This document shows positions 24,449-32,956 of a DNA stretch of 64,000 nucleotides, piece after piece. The translations under genes were made by a program, and so were the position numbers. The notes beneath the pieces were generated by a model. The model was not told where the DNA came from, did no database searches, and was given only the letters and a program-made list of their open reading frames with translations. The stretch's first letter is position 1, and each line of letters starts with the position of its first letter. The stretch lies in NCBI GenBank assembly GCA_049437325.1, contig JBMTIM010000006.1, positions 1-64,000 of the forward strand. Reading direction: 5' to 3'. This stretch comes from UBA11606 sp049437325. Its GTDB lineage: Bacteria; Actinomycetota; Acidimicrobiia; Acidimicrobiales; Aldehydirespiratoraceae.

Positions 24449-25594
24449 ATGACGAGTTGTGACGTGGTGGTCGTTGGAGGCGGTATCGCCGGCGTATCGG
24501 CGGCAGCCCGGTTGGCTGCCGACGGCGCATCGGTCGTGCTTCTCGAAGCCGAGCCGACGCTCGCCTACCACACGACCGGCCGATCAGCGGCCCAGTACCT
24601 GGAGAACTACGGCAACGACACGGTCCGGCGACTCACGCTCGCCACCCGCGCCTTCCTCGAACCGTTTCTCGGGCCTCGGCCCTTGCTCCAAATCGGTCGC
24701 GAAGCCCGCGTCGACGACCTCCGGGCCCGCGTCGAGCACGCCGTCGAACTCGTACCGTCGACCGAGTTCGTCGACGGCGACACCGCCCGCGCGATCTTTC
24801 CCCTCCTCGCCCCCGACATCGCCGGAGGCCTGTACGAGCCCGACTCGCAAGACATCGACGTCGCTGGTCTCCATCAGGAGTACGTGCGTTGGTTTCGCTC
24901 CGCCGGTGGAACGATCCTCGCCTCGTCACGAGTGGGGGCGCTGACACGGTCCGGTGGCCGTTGGCGGATCGAGGCTGGTGAGCACGGCCTCGAAACGGAC
25001 ATCGTCGTCAACGCAGCAGGAGCCTGGGGTGACCACCTCGCTGTCCTCGCCGGCGCGGAACCGCTCGGGCTTCATCCGCTCCGGCGCACCATCGCGATTG
25101 CCGCGATCCCTGATCGTCACGATCCGAACGACGTGAGCCGATGGCCGCTCACATCGTTCGAGCCGGACGAGGGCCCGATGGTCGGCTACTGCAAACCCGA
25201 GCCCGGTGGCCTCATGGTCTCGCCGGCCGACGAGACCCCGTCAGAACCATGCGATGCCAAACCCGAGGAGATCGATGTTGCCCTCGGTCTGCACAATCTG
25301 GGCGAGTACACGACGCTCGACGTGCATCACGTGCGTTCGACGTGGGCCGGGCTGCGAACCTTCACCGCCGACCGGACTCCGGTGAGTGGCTTCGATCCGG
25401 CCGTCGACGGGTTCTACTGGCTCGTCGGCCAGGGCGGATACGGGATCCACACCTCCGACGCGCTCGCTCGGGCTGCAGCAGCCAACATCGGTGGGAGTGC
25501 ATGGCCAACCCATCTGGCCGACGTCGGCCTTGTTGCGGCCGACCTTGCGGCCGATCGCCCCACGCTTGCCGGCCCGCTCGTCGAAGGCCACTGA
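24449..25594 (+). CDS. FAD-dependent amino-acid dehydrogenase/oxidase (DAO family)
   Basis: A 381-residue flavoprotein of the D-amino-acid oxidase superfamily. The FAD motif VVVGGGIAGVSAAARLA is at about residues 7-23, AYHTTGRSAAQYLENYG at about 39-55 is like D-arginine dehydrogenase, and the C-terminal TWAGLRTFTADRTPVSGFD and GQGGYGIHTSDALAR complete the fold. It should oxidise an amine or amino acid to an imine; D-arginine or another basic D-amino acid is the best guess by family. It starts 6 bases after TAGGGT and is divergent from the HD-domain gene. Confidence 0.9.
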   Translation: MTSCDVVVVGGGIAGVSAAARLAADGASVVLLEAEPTLAYHTTGRSAAQYLENYGNDTVRRLTLATRAFLEPFLGPRPLLQIGREARVDDLRARVEHAVELVPSTEFVDGDTARAIFPLLAPDIAGGLYEPDSQDIDVAGLHQEYVRWFRSAGGTILASSRVGALTRSGGRWRIEAGEHGLETDIVVNAAGAWGDHLAVLAGAEPLGLHPLRRTIAIAAIPDRHDPNDVSRWPLTSFEPDEGPMVGYCKPEPGGLMVSPADETPSEPCDAKPEEIDVALGLHNLGEYTTLDVHHVRSTWAGLRTFTADRTPVSGFDPAVDGFYWLVGQGGYGIHTSDALARAAAANIGGSAWPTHLADVGLVAADLAADRPTLAGPLVEGH

Positions 25595-25907
25595 AGCCGC
25601 TCAGCGGAACGGCGTCACGAAGTCCGACGAACGCAGGTTGCCGGCAGGACCCGTCGCCGAGTGGGTCGACCCGACGACGGTTCCCGCCGCAGGCTCGACC
25701 GCCACAGGGCCACCTCCTCGGCGTGCTGCTCCCGGCGAGCGGGGCGCCAGCGCAAGGCGGCGGAACGGACGAGCCTCATCTAGGAGGAACACGTACCGGT
25801 GACGGCGCCATGACTGACGCAGCCACCGTGTAAAAGTGACAACGAAGAGCACGTCGGGAACGGATGCACTGCCGCCAGTGCTCGAGTTCGTGGTAGGCCA
25901 TGCCCCC
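25595..25907. other. 313-bp region without a confident gene
   Basis: The region between the flavoprotein and the TauD gene holds a weak minus-strand frame (25601-25792) and, near 25782-25835, an AGGAGG followed by very short plus-strand frames (one from the ATG at 25810 encodes MTDAATV). An in-frame GTG at 25836 would lengthen the TauD protein by 24 residues. No tRNA, hairpin of note or long repeat is seen. Confidence 0.4.
25601..25792 (-). CDS. possible small protein of 63 residues
   Basis: A frame from a GTG at 25790-25792 to a TGA at 25601-25603 would give an Arg- and Gly-rich protein ending GNLRSSDFVTPFR, tail to tail with the flavoprotein gene. GC at third positions is high in the second half only. 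There is no good ribosome site or -10 box at the start. It may be the eroded end of an older gene or chance. Confidence 0.2.
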   Translation of the reverse strand: MFLLDEARPFRRLALAPRSPGAARRGGGPVAVEPAAGTVVGSTHSATGPAGNLRSSDFVTPFR

Positions 25908-26735
25908 ATGGAGATCCATCGCCTGACCGGCGCGCTCGGAGCCGAAATCACCGGTGTCGACCTTGCCGATGCCCTGACTGACGAGACGGTCGCAGAGATT
26001 CGGGCGGCCTTCAACGAGCATCACGTGCTGTTCTTTCGCGGCCAGCACTGGACGCCAGAGCAGCAGATCGCGTTCGGACAACGTTTTGGCGAGCTCGACA
26101 CCCACCCGTTTGTCGAGGGCAACGAGGCGTACCCGGAGATCCTCGACGTCGTCACCGACCCCGACGATGTCGTCAACTTCGGCGGGGGTTGGCACACCGA
26201 CGTGACCTTCCTCCCCGAGCCCGACCTCGGTTCCATCCTCTATGCCGTCGAGGTTCCCGAACACGGTGGCGACACCCTCTTCGCCAACCAGCACGCTGCC
26301 TACGATGCGATGAGTGACGGGTTCAAAGGCCTCCTCGACGGTCTCCACGCCACCCACTCTGCGGGGCAGCAGTATCAGGAGGGCGGCTACTCGACCCGCT
26401 CCAAGCAGATGCGCACCAAGAACCCCGAGCTGGCTGCCGAGCATGTCGTCCATCCGGTGATCCGTACCCACCCGGAGAACGGACGCAAAGCGTTGTACGT
26501 CAACCGGGCGTTCACGACCGGCATCGTCGGTCTGCACCCGCACGAGTCGACCGCGCTGCTTCGCATCCTCCACGAGCAGACCACCCGTGAGGCCTTCACC
26601 TGCCGATTTCGCTGGGAGCCTGGCTCGGTGGCCATGTGGGACAACCGCTCCGTGCAGCACTACGCGATGTTCGACTACGCCGGGAAGCGGCGACACATGC
26701 GCCGCGTGACCATCAAGGGCGACACGCCGGTCTGA
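25908..26735 (+). CDS. TauD/TfdA-family 2-oxoglutarate dioxygenase
   Basis: A 275-residue Fe(II)/2-oxoglutarate oxygenase. Iron ligands are His and Asp of WHTDVTF near residue 99-102 and the late His of NRSVQHYAMFDY near 255; RRHMRRVTIKG gives the oxoglutarate-binding Arg. The start MEIHRLTGALGAEITGVDL is the usual opening of taurine/alkylsulfate dioxygenases, so I prefer the ATG at 25908 to the GTG at 25836; TAGGCC stands 8 bases before it. The natural substrate (taurine, an alkyl sulfate, or another amine acid) is not readable. A second TauD-family gene is at 52532-53392. Confidence 0.92.
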   Translation: MEIHRLTGALGAEITGVDLADALTDETVAEIRAAFNEHHVLFFRGQHWTPEQQIAFGQRFGELDTHPFVEGNEAYPEILDVVTDPDDVVNFGGGWHTDVTFLPEPDLGSILYAVEVPEHGGDTLFANQHAAYDAMSDGFKGLLDGLHATHSAGQQYQEGGYSTRSKQMRTKNPELAAEHVVHPVIRTHPENGRKALYVNRAFTTGIVGLHPHESTALLRILHEQTTREAFTCRFRWEPGSVAMWDNRSVQHYAMFDYAGKRRHMRRVTIKGDTPV

Positions 26736-26759
26736 CCGAACGGGTCGCATGAGAACGCG

Positions 26760-27821
26760 TCACATCAGGTGGCGGGCGATGTCAGCCACCACAGCCTCTT
26801 TCTCCTCGATGGGTGGGAGGATGACGAGCTGATCGAGTCCGGCGGCGTCGAGTTCGGCGATGCGGCCGCGCACCTGGTCCGGGCTTCCGACAATGCAGGA
26901 CGCGTCGATCAGTGCCGGGGTCACGAACCGTTCCTCCTCGGGGGTGACCCAACAGTTGTGACCGAGGTGGGTGCGCAGGTGGCGGCGTTCTTCGGGTATC
27001 TCCTCCAGCGCAGCCGCATAGTCGTCCCAGATGTCGGCAACATGCTTCGGCACCGGGCGACCGAGCTGGGTGACCTGCTCGTAGGTGTAGTGCAGCCCGG
27101 CAATCGCAAATGCGCCGGTCTGCTCTCGGACTCGTGGGCTTTCGAGTGTCTCTCCCGGCCGGAGCACGCATGTCGTCGTCAGGGTGGAGACCGGAAACGT
27201 CTCGCGGTCGATCGACCGACCGGCGTCGGCCGCTGCTGCCGCAAGCCCGGCTCTGACCCGTTCGATCGCCGCCGGCTGGGGCGGCGCCGACGTGATCAAC
27301 CCATCTCCGTGCTTGGCCGCCAATCCCATCGCCCGGGGACCGAAGGCCGAAACATGAATCGGAATCGGCGGATCGAAACGGACGAAGCCATCGTCGGGCA
27401 TGACGTGACGCGCCGGTGCAGCACGGCCCCGAAACACGACGTCGGTCTCCTCCCCCGCCATCAACGCCCGCAGTGTGCCCAGATAGTCGTCGAACTCGGC
27501 GATCGGCATCGGCTTGTGACCCATGATCCGCATCGCCGTGTTGCCTGTCCCGATCCCACAGAAGACCCGGCCGGGTGCGAGTTCGTTGATCGTGGCGTGG
27601 GCGGCTGCGGTGACGACCGCCGGCCGTGTCGGCGCCACCGCCACACCGGTGCCGATCTGCATCGAGGTTGTTCGCTCGGCTGCGAGCGCGAGCATGGCGT
27701 AGACGTCGGACCAGATCATCTGGCTGTCGGCCATCCAGCAATGGGTGAACCCGAGTCGCTCAGCAGTGACGACGTGACCGAGATCGCGGGGACGAGACGC
27801 GAGACAGATACCGAACTCCAT
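26760..27821 (-). CDS. luciferase-like (LLM) F420- or FMN-dependent oxidoreductase
   Basis: A 353-residue TIM-barrel protein of the bacterial luciferase-like family. MEFGICLASRP, HCWMADSQMIWSDVYAMLA near residues 29-47, IGTGVAVAPTRPAVVTAAAHATINELAPGR near 57-86 (of which the TINEL..GR part is the hallmark) and GIGTGNTA are typical of F420-dependent members in actinobacteria. It may act as a methylenetetrahydromethanopterin-reductase-like dehydrogenase or a monooxygenase. I start at the ATG at 27819-27821 because the family opens with MEFGI; an ATG 33 bases upstream is also in frame. Confidence 0.88.
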   Translation of the reverse strand: MEFGICLASRPRDLGHVVTAERLGFTHCWMADSQMIWSDVYAMLALAAERTTSMQIGTGVAVAPTRPAVVTAAAHATINELAPGRVFCGIGTGNTAMRIMGHKPMPIAEFDDYLGTLRALMAGEETDVVFRGRAAPARHVMPDDGFVRFDPPIPIHVSAFGPRAMGLAAKHGDGLITSAPPQPAAIERVRAGLAAAAADAGRSIDRETFPVSTLTTTCVLRPGETLESPRVREQTGAFAIAGLHYTYEQVTQLGRPVPKHVADIWDDYAAALEEIPEERRHLRTHLGHNCWVTPEEERFVTPALIDASCIVGSPDQVRGRIAELDAAGLDQLVILPPIEEKEAVVADIARHLM

Positions 27822-27984
27822 CGCCAGAGCTTCCCACAGCCGGTCAGCTTCCATCTCCTGCGTCGTCGGGCCTCCACACCCACGACGGCTTCGTGTGCCT
27901 GCGCCACTGCCGATACCGGTCGTCGGTGCGGACCTGCACGTACGTCTCCTGACGACAGCGCGAGCGACTGCTACGGTCGGCGTC

Positions 27985-28035
27985 GTGAGACGCAGCGTGC
28001 TGGCGTTGGAGACGGCTCAGCGGTCCTCACAATGA
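27985..28035 (+). CDS. possible leader peptide (16 residues) upstream of the secreted protein
   Basis: TACGGT at 27972-27977 stands 7 bases before a GTG at 27985, the same layout as the leaderless genes of this window. The frame reads 16 codons (RRSVLALETAQRSSQ after the start) and ends in TGA at 28033-28035, 23 bases before the GTG of the secreted-protein gene and its AAGGAG. It may be a true leader peptide or only mark a transcription start. Confidence 0.3.
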   Translation: MRRSVLALETAQRSSQ

Positions 28036-28058
28036 CAACGTTCCCAAGGAGCTATCAC

Positions 28059-28406
28059 GTGAAAAAAGCAATCATCACTGCGGCGCTCACCGCCGTCTCC
28101 CTCATCGCCCTGTCGTCGGTCGCGGCAGCAGCGCCACCCCACGATGTCTTCGAGGACAACAACAACACGTGGGCCTGCGAAGCTGAAGCTAACCCTGACC
28201 TGCCGCCGGACCACTGCATCAACACGCGTTCGAGTGGCACTGTCGGTTTGATCATGGTGCTCGACGACGACCCGCGTTGGCCCGCCGAGAGTGTCAGCGG
28301 CGATCCCAAGTTCGCCAGTCGGCCTTGTCCCCACGATCCCAACGCTGACGGCACGTGGTACCAGCCGGAGCTTGGAGCGCCCTGGGTCTGTCACCACAAG
28401 CCCTGA
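28059..28406 (+). CDS. small secreted protein with four cysteines
   Basis: A 115-residue protein I do not recognise. The GTG start has AAGGAG 7 bases ahead. Residues 1-24 are a Sec signal peptide (KKAIITAALTAVSLIALSS, cleavage likely after VAAAA). The mature part of about 90 residues is acidic, rich in Asp, Pro and Trp, with Cys in WACEA, DHCINT, RPCPHD and WVCHH, enough for two disulfides. Likely extracellular or periplasmic, with a role unknown. A strong hairpin lies about 85 bases after the stop. Confidence 0.75.
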   Translation: MKKAIITAALTAVSLIALSSVAAAAPPHDVFEDNNNTWACEAEANPDLPPDHCINTRSSGTVGLIMVLDDDPRWPAESVSGDPKFASRPCPHDPNADGTWYQPELGAPWVCHHKP

Positions 28407-28490
28407 GCCACCGCTGAGTCACAACCAACCGCCCCGATCGCATCGAGGGCGGAGCAGCGAACCTGACGGCCGGTGACCATGGGTCGAGCA

Positions 28491-28533
28491 GACTGCACTG
28501 GTTGGTTCTCTCTCAGAGCCAACCGGTGCAGTC
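28491..28533. terminator. strong inverted repeat, probable terminator
   Basis: GACTGCACTGGTTGG at 28491-28505 and CCAACCGGTGCAGTC at 28519-28533 form a 15-bp stem with one G-U position and a 13-base loop. It sits between the secreted-protein gene and the convergent tRNA-Pro gene and could work on both strands. No U tract follows. Confidence 0.65.
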
Positions 28534-28578
28534 TCGTGCCGTCCAAGCTGCGACATCGCAGAAGCTGGTGAAAACGGC

Positions 28579-28606
28579 GAGAATCCCTGCCGGAGCAGGG
28601 ATTCTC
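28579..28606 (-). terminator. rho-independent terminator of tRNA-Pro
   Basis: On the minus strand GAGAATCCCTGC and GCAGGGATTCTC (28606-28595 and 28590-28579) form a perfect 12-bp stem around TCCG, followed by GCCGTTTT. It begins 6 bases after the tRNA 3' end. Confidence 0.9.
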
Positions 28607-28611
28607 AGGGG

Positions 28612-28686
28612 TCGGGCTGAGAGGATTTGAACCTCCGACCTTCGGTCCCCCAGACCGACGCGCTAACCAAGCTGCGCCACAGCCCG
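28612..28686 (-). tRNA. tRNA-Pro (anticodon GGG)
   Basis: The minus strand folds as a cloverleaf: acceptor CGGGCTG/CAGCCCG, D-stem GCGC/GCGC, anticodon stem TCGGT/ACCGA with loop CTGGGGG, and a T-arm with TTCAAAT. Anticodon GGG reads CCC and CCU proline codons. CCA is not encoded. A minus-strand TAGCCT (complement 28697-28702) is 10 bases before the 5' end and is the likely -10 box. Confidence 0.95.
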
Positions 28687-28803
28687 TAAGGAGGTGAGGC
28701 TACCGGACGGCTCGGTTGGCTGACACCCCACGTGCAACCGGGCGTGACAGACGACCTCGGTCGTTGGCTCGTGCAGCGACGTGCGACCGGTAGCGTCATC
28801 GGC

Positions 28804-31518
28804 GTGCGCCGTTCCTTTTCCTCCGACGGGGCCTCTGCCGATCGCCCTCGCCTGATCACTCGCCCGGCACTCGCCGCCACACGGCGACCCCGGATGACGG
28901 TGATCGTCTGGCTCCTTCTGCTGGCGACCGGCGTCTACGCCTACACGACGGGCCTCGCTCGAGAGGGTTTCCCCCCGGTCAACCTTCCCATCGCCGTGGT
29001 CAACGCCCCCTACTTCGTCGACGACGAACGAATCGTCGACCAAGAGCTCGCAGTTCCCGTCTACGAGGCGTACGGCCATCTCGCCGGGGTCGAATCGGTT
29101 TCGACGTTCAGCCGACCCGATGGCTTTGCAGCCGTGTTCGAGTTCGACACATCGCTTTCGTCGGCCGACGGTGTCGCACTCCTCGAAGCCGCCGATCCCC
29201 CATCGCTGCCTGGCGGCGTCGCACTGTCGATCGAAGCCATCGACGCCACGAAGTTCCTCGAAACCTACGACCTTGTCGTCACGGTGATCGGGCCAGCCAC
29301 GGCAACCGCCGAGGCGCTCGAGGCGCAGGCTGCAATCGTGGCTGATGCTCTGGTCCCGCTCGAGACCGTCGAGGCGACCGAGGTCGTCGAACTCCTGACC
29401 GAGTCGATCGACCCGGTGACGGGTGCGCCGGTGATTCGCCGAACGGCGTACACCCGCTACGCCGAACAGGGCAGCGCCGCCGGTACCGAATCGGTACTGG
29501 TCGGCGTGATCCGCAACATCGACACCGATGCCGATGTCCTCGACTTCTCCGACGAGATCCAGAACCGTCTCGATGCCGGGCTCGATCTCGACCCCGACTA
29601 CCGGGCGGTGATCGGCGCCGACTTCGCAAGCGACGTTCGTGCCCAGCTCACCAACCTCACCAGCAACCTTCTCGTCGGCCTCATCGCCGTCGCCATCGTC
29701 AGCTACCTGCTGATCGGTTGGCGTACTGCGCTGGTCACCGCCGTGTTCATGGCGACCGTGATGCTCGTCACGATGATCGGGCTCTGGCTGATCGGGTACT
29801 CGTTGAACACGATCACCTTCTTTGCGCTCGTGCTGACCCTGGGACTGCTCGTCGATGATGCGATCGTGATCAGCGAGTCGATCGATGCCAACCGTGACGA
29901 CGGTGACCTCGACGATGCTGCGAGCCTCGGAATCGTTCGGCGTGCGCTCGACCGGGTTGGGGCAGCATCGTTCGCCGGCACACTTTCGACCCTGACCGTC
30001 TTCGCCCCGATGGCCTTCGTCACCGGCCTTCTCGGCGAGTTCATCCGTCCCGTACCGATCACGGTCATGGTCACACTCGCACTGTCGTTCGTCCTCTCGG
30101 TCACGCTCATTCCGGCGCTCGGGCGCCTCTTCATCCTCGGTGGGCGTTCGCCGGGTCCTCTCGTCGGCGCGCAACGATTCGTGGGTCGCTCGTTGGCCCG
30201 CCTCGCCCGCTATCCGTCGGGCAACGGATGGCGAGGACGGGCGGTCGGTGCCGGGGTGTTCTTCGGCGCCATCGTGCTGATCGTGCTCGGTGTGGGGGCT
30301 GCGGGCAGGGTCGGTTTCAACATTTTCCCGCCCGCCAAGGACTCCAACCAACTGCAGGTGAGTGTCGATTTCGACCCGGGAACGACCATCGATGATGCCC
30401 GGCTGATCCAAGCCGAGATCGACGAAATCGTCATCGAGGCACTCGGCGACGGCCTCGACCGCTACCAAGTGATCGAAGGCAACGCGCGGCGGGCGTTCGC
30501 GTTCGTCGAACTCACCCCGTTCAGCGATCGTGCAATCGCCTCACCCACGTACGCCGAGCGGATCGAAGCAGCGACCGCCGACATCGAGGGGGCGCGCGTC
30601 GGATCCAACCCGGTCAGCAACGGACCACCTGCATCCGACTTCCCGTTCCGGGTCCAGATCATGTTCGAAGCGGGCCAGGAAACTGCAGCCCTCGAACTGG
30701 CCGACGAGATCGCTGCAACCCTGCCGGGAATGGCGCTCGACAAACCGACGGGCGATCGCACCATGGTCGGTACCACGTTCGTCGCATCCGCCGAGCAGGT
30801 GTGGCGCATCGACGGCGAACCGATGATCGAGGTACGCGCTCAGTTCGACACCGACGACACCACCGGCAACCTGACAGCAGCCGAGGCACTTCTTACCCAG
30901 CGGTATCCGGCCGATGCACTTCGGGCCCGGGGACTCGACGCCGGCGCGCTCGCCTTCGACTTCGGCCTCGAGTCGGACAACCAAGACGATTTCGCCGCAC
31001 TCGGTATTGCGCTCGTCGCGGCGATCATCCTCACGATTGCGTTCCTCACGATCCAGTTCCGCTCGTTGATCCAACCGCTTCTGGTGTTTCTCGCCGTGCC
31101 GTTCAGTTTCTTTGGCGTCTTCACCCTGCTCGAACGAACGGACAACCCGCTGAGCTTCTTCGTGATGGTCGGGTTCATCGCATTGATCGGCGTAGCCGTC
31201 AACAACACGATCCTGCTGGTCGATGCGGCCAACCAGGAACGGCGCGCCGGATCGACCCCAGCCGAGGCGATCGGCACCGCAATCGAGCGGCGCTTCCGCC
31301 CGCTCCTCGTGACGACGGCGACGACCGTGGCCGGCCTGCTGCCGTTGGCACTCGCCGATCCCTTCTGGGAGTCGTTGTGTTTCGTGCTGATCGGCGGTCT
31401 GATCAGTTCGACCTTCTTGGTGCTCACCGCGTTCCCTGCGATGTATCTCGGCATCGCTGCTGTGCGGTCACGGACCCGCAGACTGTTCGGCCGTCAAGAT
31501 GCCTTCGCAGCTCGCTGA
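28804..31518 (+). CDS. RND-family efflux transporter (AcrB/hydrophobe-amphiphile type)
   Basis: A 904-residue RND exporter. It shows the two-fold layout: membrane helix near residues 30-50, external domain, helices 300-460 including LGLLVDDAIVISESID with the paired Asp of the proton relay, a second external domain, and helices 735-895 with GFIALIGVAVNNTILLVDAANQERR. It is shorter than AcrB (about 1,050). The GTG start at 28804 is 7 bases after TAGCGT (28791-28796). No adaptor (AcrA) or outer-membrane partner lies nearby, so it may act alone, as in other actinobacteria. Substrate unknown. Confidence 0.92.
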   Translation: MRRSFSSDGASADRPRLITRPALAATRRPRMTVIVWLLLLATGVYAYTTGLAREGFPPVNLPIAVVNAPYFVDDERIVDQELAVPVYEAYGHLAGVESVSTFSRPDGFAAVFEFDTSLSSADGVALLEAADPPSLPGGVALSIEAIDATKFLETYDLVVTVIGPATATAEALEAQAAIVADALVPLETVEATEVVELLTESIDPVTGAPVIRRTAYTRYAEQGSAAGTESVLVGVIRNIDTDADVLDFSDEIQNRLDAGLDLDPDYRAVIGADFASDVRAQLTNLTSNLLVGLIAVAIVSYLLIGWRTALVTAVFMATVMLVTMIGLWLIGYSLNTITFFALVLTLGLLVDDAIVISESIDANRDDGDLDDAASLGIVRRALDRVGAASFAGTLSTLTVFAPMAFVTGLLGEFIRPVPITVMVTLALSFVLSVTLIPALGRLFILGGRSPGPLVGAQRFVGRSLARLARYPSGNGWRGRAVGAGVFFGAIVLIVLGVGAAGRVGFNIFPPAKDSNQLQVSVDFDPGTTIDDARLIQAEIDEIVIEALGDGLDRYQVIEGNARRAFAFVELTPFSDRAIASPTYAERIEAATADIEGARVGSNPVSNGPPASDFPFRVQIMFEAGQETAALELADEIAATLPGMALDKPTGDRTMVGTTFVASAEQVWRIDGEPMIEVRAQFDTDDTTGNLTAAEALLTQRYPADALRARGLDAGALAFDFGLESDNQDDFAALGIALVAAIILTIAFLTIQFRSLIQPLLVFLAVPFSFFGVFTLLERTDNPLSFFVMVGFIALIGVAVNNTILLVDAANQERRAGSTPAEAIGTAIERRFRPLLVTTATTVAGLLPLALADPFWESLCFVLIGGLISSTFLVLTAFPAMYLGIAAVRSRTRRLFGRQDAFAAR

Positions 31519-31530
31519 GGCACCACCGGG

Positions 31531-31749
31531 TCACAAGAGCAGCAGCACTCCCTCCACCGCTCGCCACAGCAGATAGGCACCAGCCGCCGCAACGCCGACC
31601 CAGAAGTGCCACGGCGTGGGCGGAATGTCGTGGGGTTGGTGACGAACCCCCGGCGTGCCCTCGAGCGGGTCACCACAATCGGGACACGTGCCATCGGAGC
31701 CGACCGACGTGGGCGTCCAGTTCTTCTCGCATGGCTCGCACCAGGGCAC
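31531..31749 (-). CDS. small zinc-ribbon membrane protein
   Basis: A 72-residue protein. Residues 4-27 make a zinc ribbon with CEPCEKNW and CPDCGDPL; a single membrane helix follows at about 49-71 (FWVGVAAAGAYLLW). The GTG start is 6 bases after a minus-strand TAACCT (complement 31756-31761), so it is probably leaderless. It ends 12 bases from the convergent RND gene. Short proteins of this form are common in actinobacteria; no function is known to me. Confidence 0.75.
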   Translation of the reverse strand: MPWCEPCEKNWTPTSVGSDGTCPDCGDPLEGTPGVRHQPHDIPPTPWHFWVGVAAAGAYLLWRAVEGVLLLL

Positions 31750-31823
31750 GGGGTGAGGTTACGAGCAGCGGGTCGGTTGTGCGTCGCCGAACGCCGGTGG
31801 ATCGCTGCGTTGCGCCGAGCGTT

Positions 31824-32909
31824 TCAGTCCCGACGGACGACCATGATCGCTGTGTCGTCATCGATGACACCACCGGCATGATCCTTGGCGGCGTCGAGCA
31901 GCGCCTTGCAGAGCACATCAGGAGGTGCATTGAGTTCACGTTCGGCGGTCCTGATGATGCGATCCTCCCCGAACAGTGAGCCACCAGCACGAGCCTCGGC
32001 CAGGCCGTCGGTGTACATGACGACAAGGTCACCGGATTCCATAGGGATCTCGCGCGAGAAGTACTGGGCCTTCGGGTCGAGCATCAACAGCGGACCGGTG
32101 GACCGCAACGGCAACACACCGTCTTCCTGAAACAGGAAAAACGCAGGGTGGCCGGCCGATGCGTACCGAAGCGTGCCCGCCTCGGTGTCGAACACCACGA
32201 CCGCACAGGAGATGAACTCTTCGTGGCGGTCACCGGCTGCGAGCTGTTCGTTGAGTTCCTCGAACGCCTGCGCAGGATCGCGGAACTGGCGAAGGAAGAC
32301 TCGCAGCAGATACTTGGCCTGGAAGGCGGTGATCGACGATTCGATCCCGTGTCCGGCGACGTCGCCGATCACTGCGGCGACCCGGGAGGGCCCGACACGA
32401 TGCACATCGAAGAAGTCGCCAGCCATGAGACCTGAGCCGGCTTGATAGACGCGGCCGATCTCGAAGCCGGCGAAGTCGGGAACCTCTTCCGGGGCAAGAC
32501 GGGCGGCCCACGCCTTGGGGGCGAGCTGTTCCTGCTCGAGTGCCTCTCCGGCTCGACGTTCGAGATCCCATCGGTTGCGCGCCATCCGCGACTCACGAAC
32601 CGACAGACGGGCCCACCACAGCGAGGCGAACGCCGGGATCGCCATGACGCCGAGGACGACGGCGACGTCGTTGCTGCCGACAAACGCCATGGCAGCCGCA
32701 ACCGGTGTGAGCAGGGCGTACACGATTGCCGAATGGGCCTCCTTGCGGAACGCAGAGAACGCAAGGGAGTGAGCTTCGACATCTCGATTTTCGGCACCGT
32801 CGATCAGGCGAACGACACGAAACCGAAGCCGGGCCGATCGCACGTAGACGAGTGCCGCGAGGAGACAGACGACAGCGAGGCCGGTGAGAACGTACTGGGT
32901 GAAGGTCAC
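31824..32909 (-). CDS. membrane-bound PP2C-type (SpoIIE/RsbU) phosphatase
   Basis: A 361-residue protein with an N-terminal helix (about residues 5-24), two more helices near 62-100, a short coiled segment and a C-terminal SpoIIE/PPM phosphatase domain at about 145-361. Metal-site motifs are GLMAGDFFDV, GDVAGHGIES near 190, VVMYTDGLAEARA near 300 and GGVIDDDTAIMVVRRD at the end. Such phosphatases act on anti-anti-sigma factors in partner-switching networks (family knowledge); no kinase or STAS gene is next to it. An AAGGAG lies 10 bases ahead of the ATG. Confidence 0.92.
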   Translation of the reverse strand: MTFTQYVLTGLAVVCLLAALVYVRSARLRFRVVRLIDGAENRDVEAHSLAFSAFRKEAHSAIVYALLTPVAAAMAFVGSNDVAVVLGVMAIPAFASLWWARLSVRESRMARNRWDLERRAGEALEQEQLAPKAWAARLAPEEVPDFAGFEIGRVYQAGSGLMAGDFFDVHRVGPSRVAAVIGDVAGHGIESSITAFQAKYLLRVFLRQFRDPAQAFEELNEQLAAGDRHEEFISCAVVVFDTEAGTLRYASAGHPAFFLFQEDGVLPLRSTGPLLMLDPKAQYFSREIPMESGDLVVMYTDGLAEARAGGSLFGEDRIIRTAERELNAPPDVLCKALLDAAKDHAGGVIDDDTAIMVVRRD

Positions 32910-32956
32910 AGGGGTTCTCCTTCCGAGGAAGGTTCTCTCATCGTAGCGGCTGGGCG

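Noticed and set aside
28663..30468. A 601-residue minus-strand frame
   Set aside because: It covers the tRNA-Pro gene and mirrors the RND transporter; composition is that of an antisense frame.
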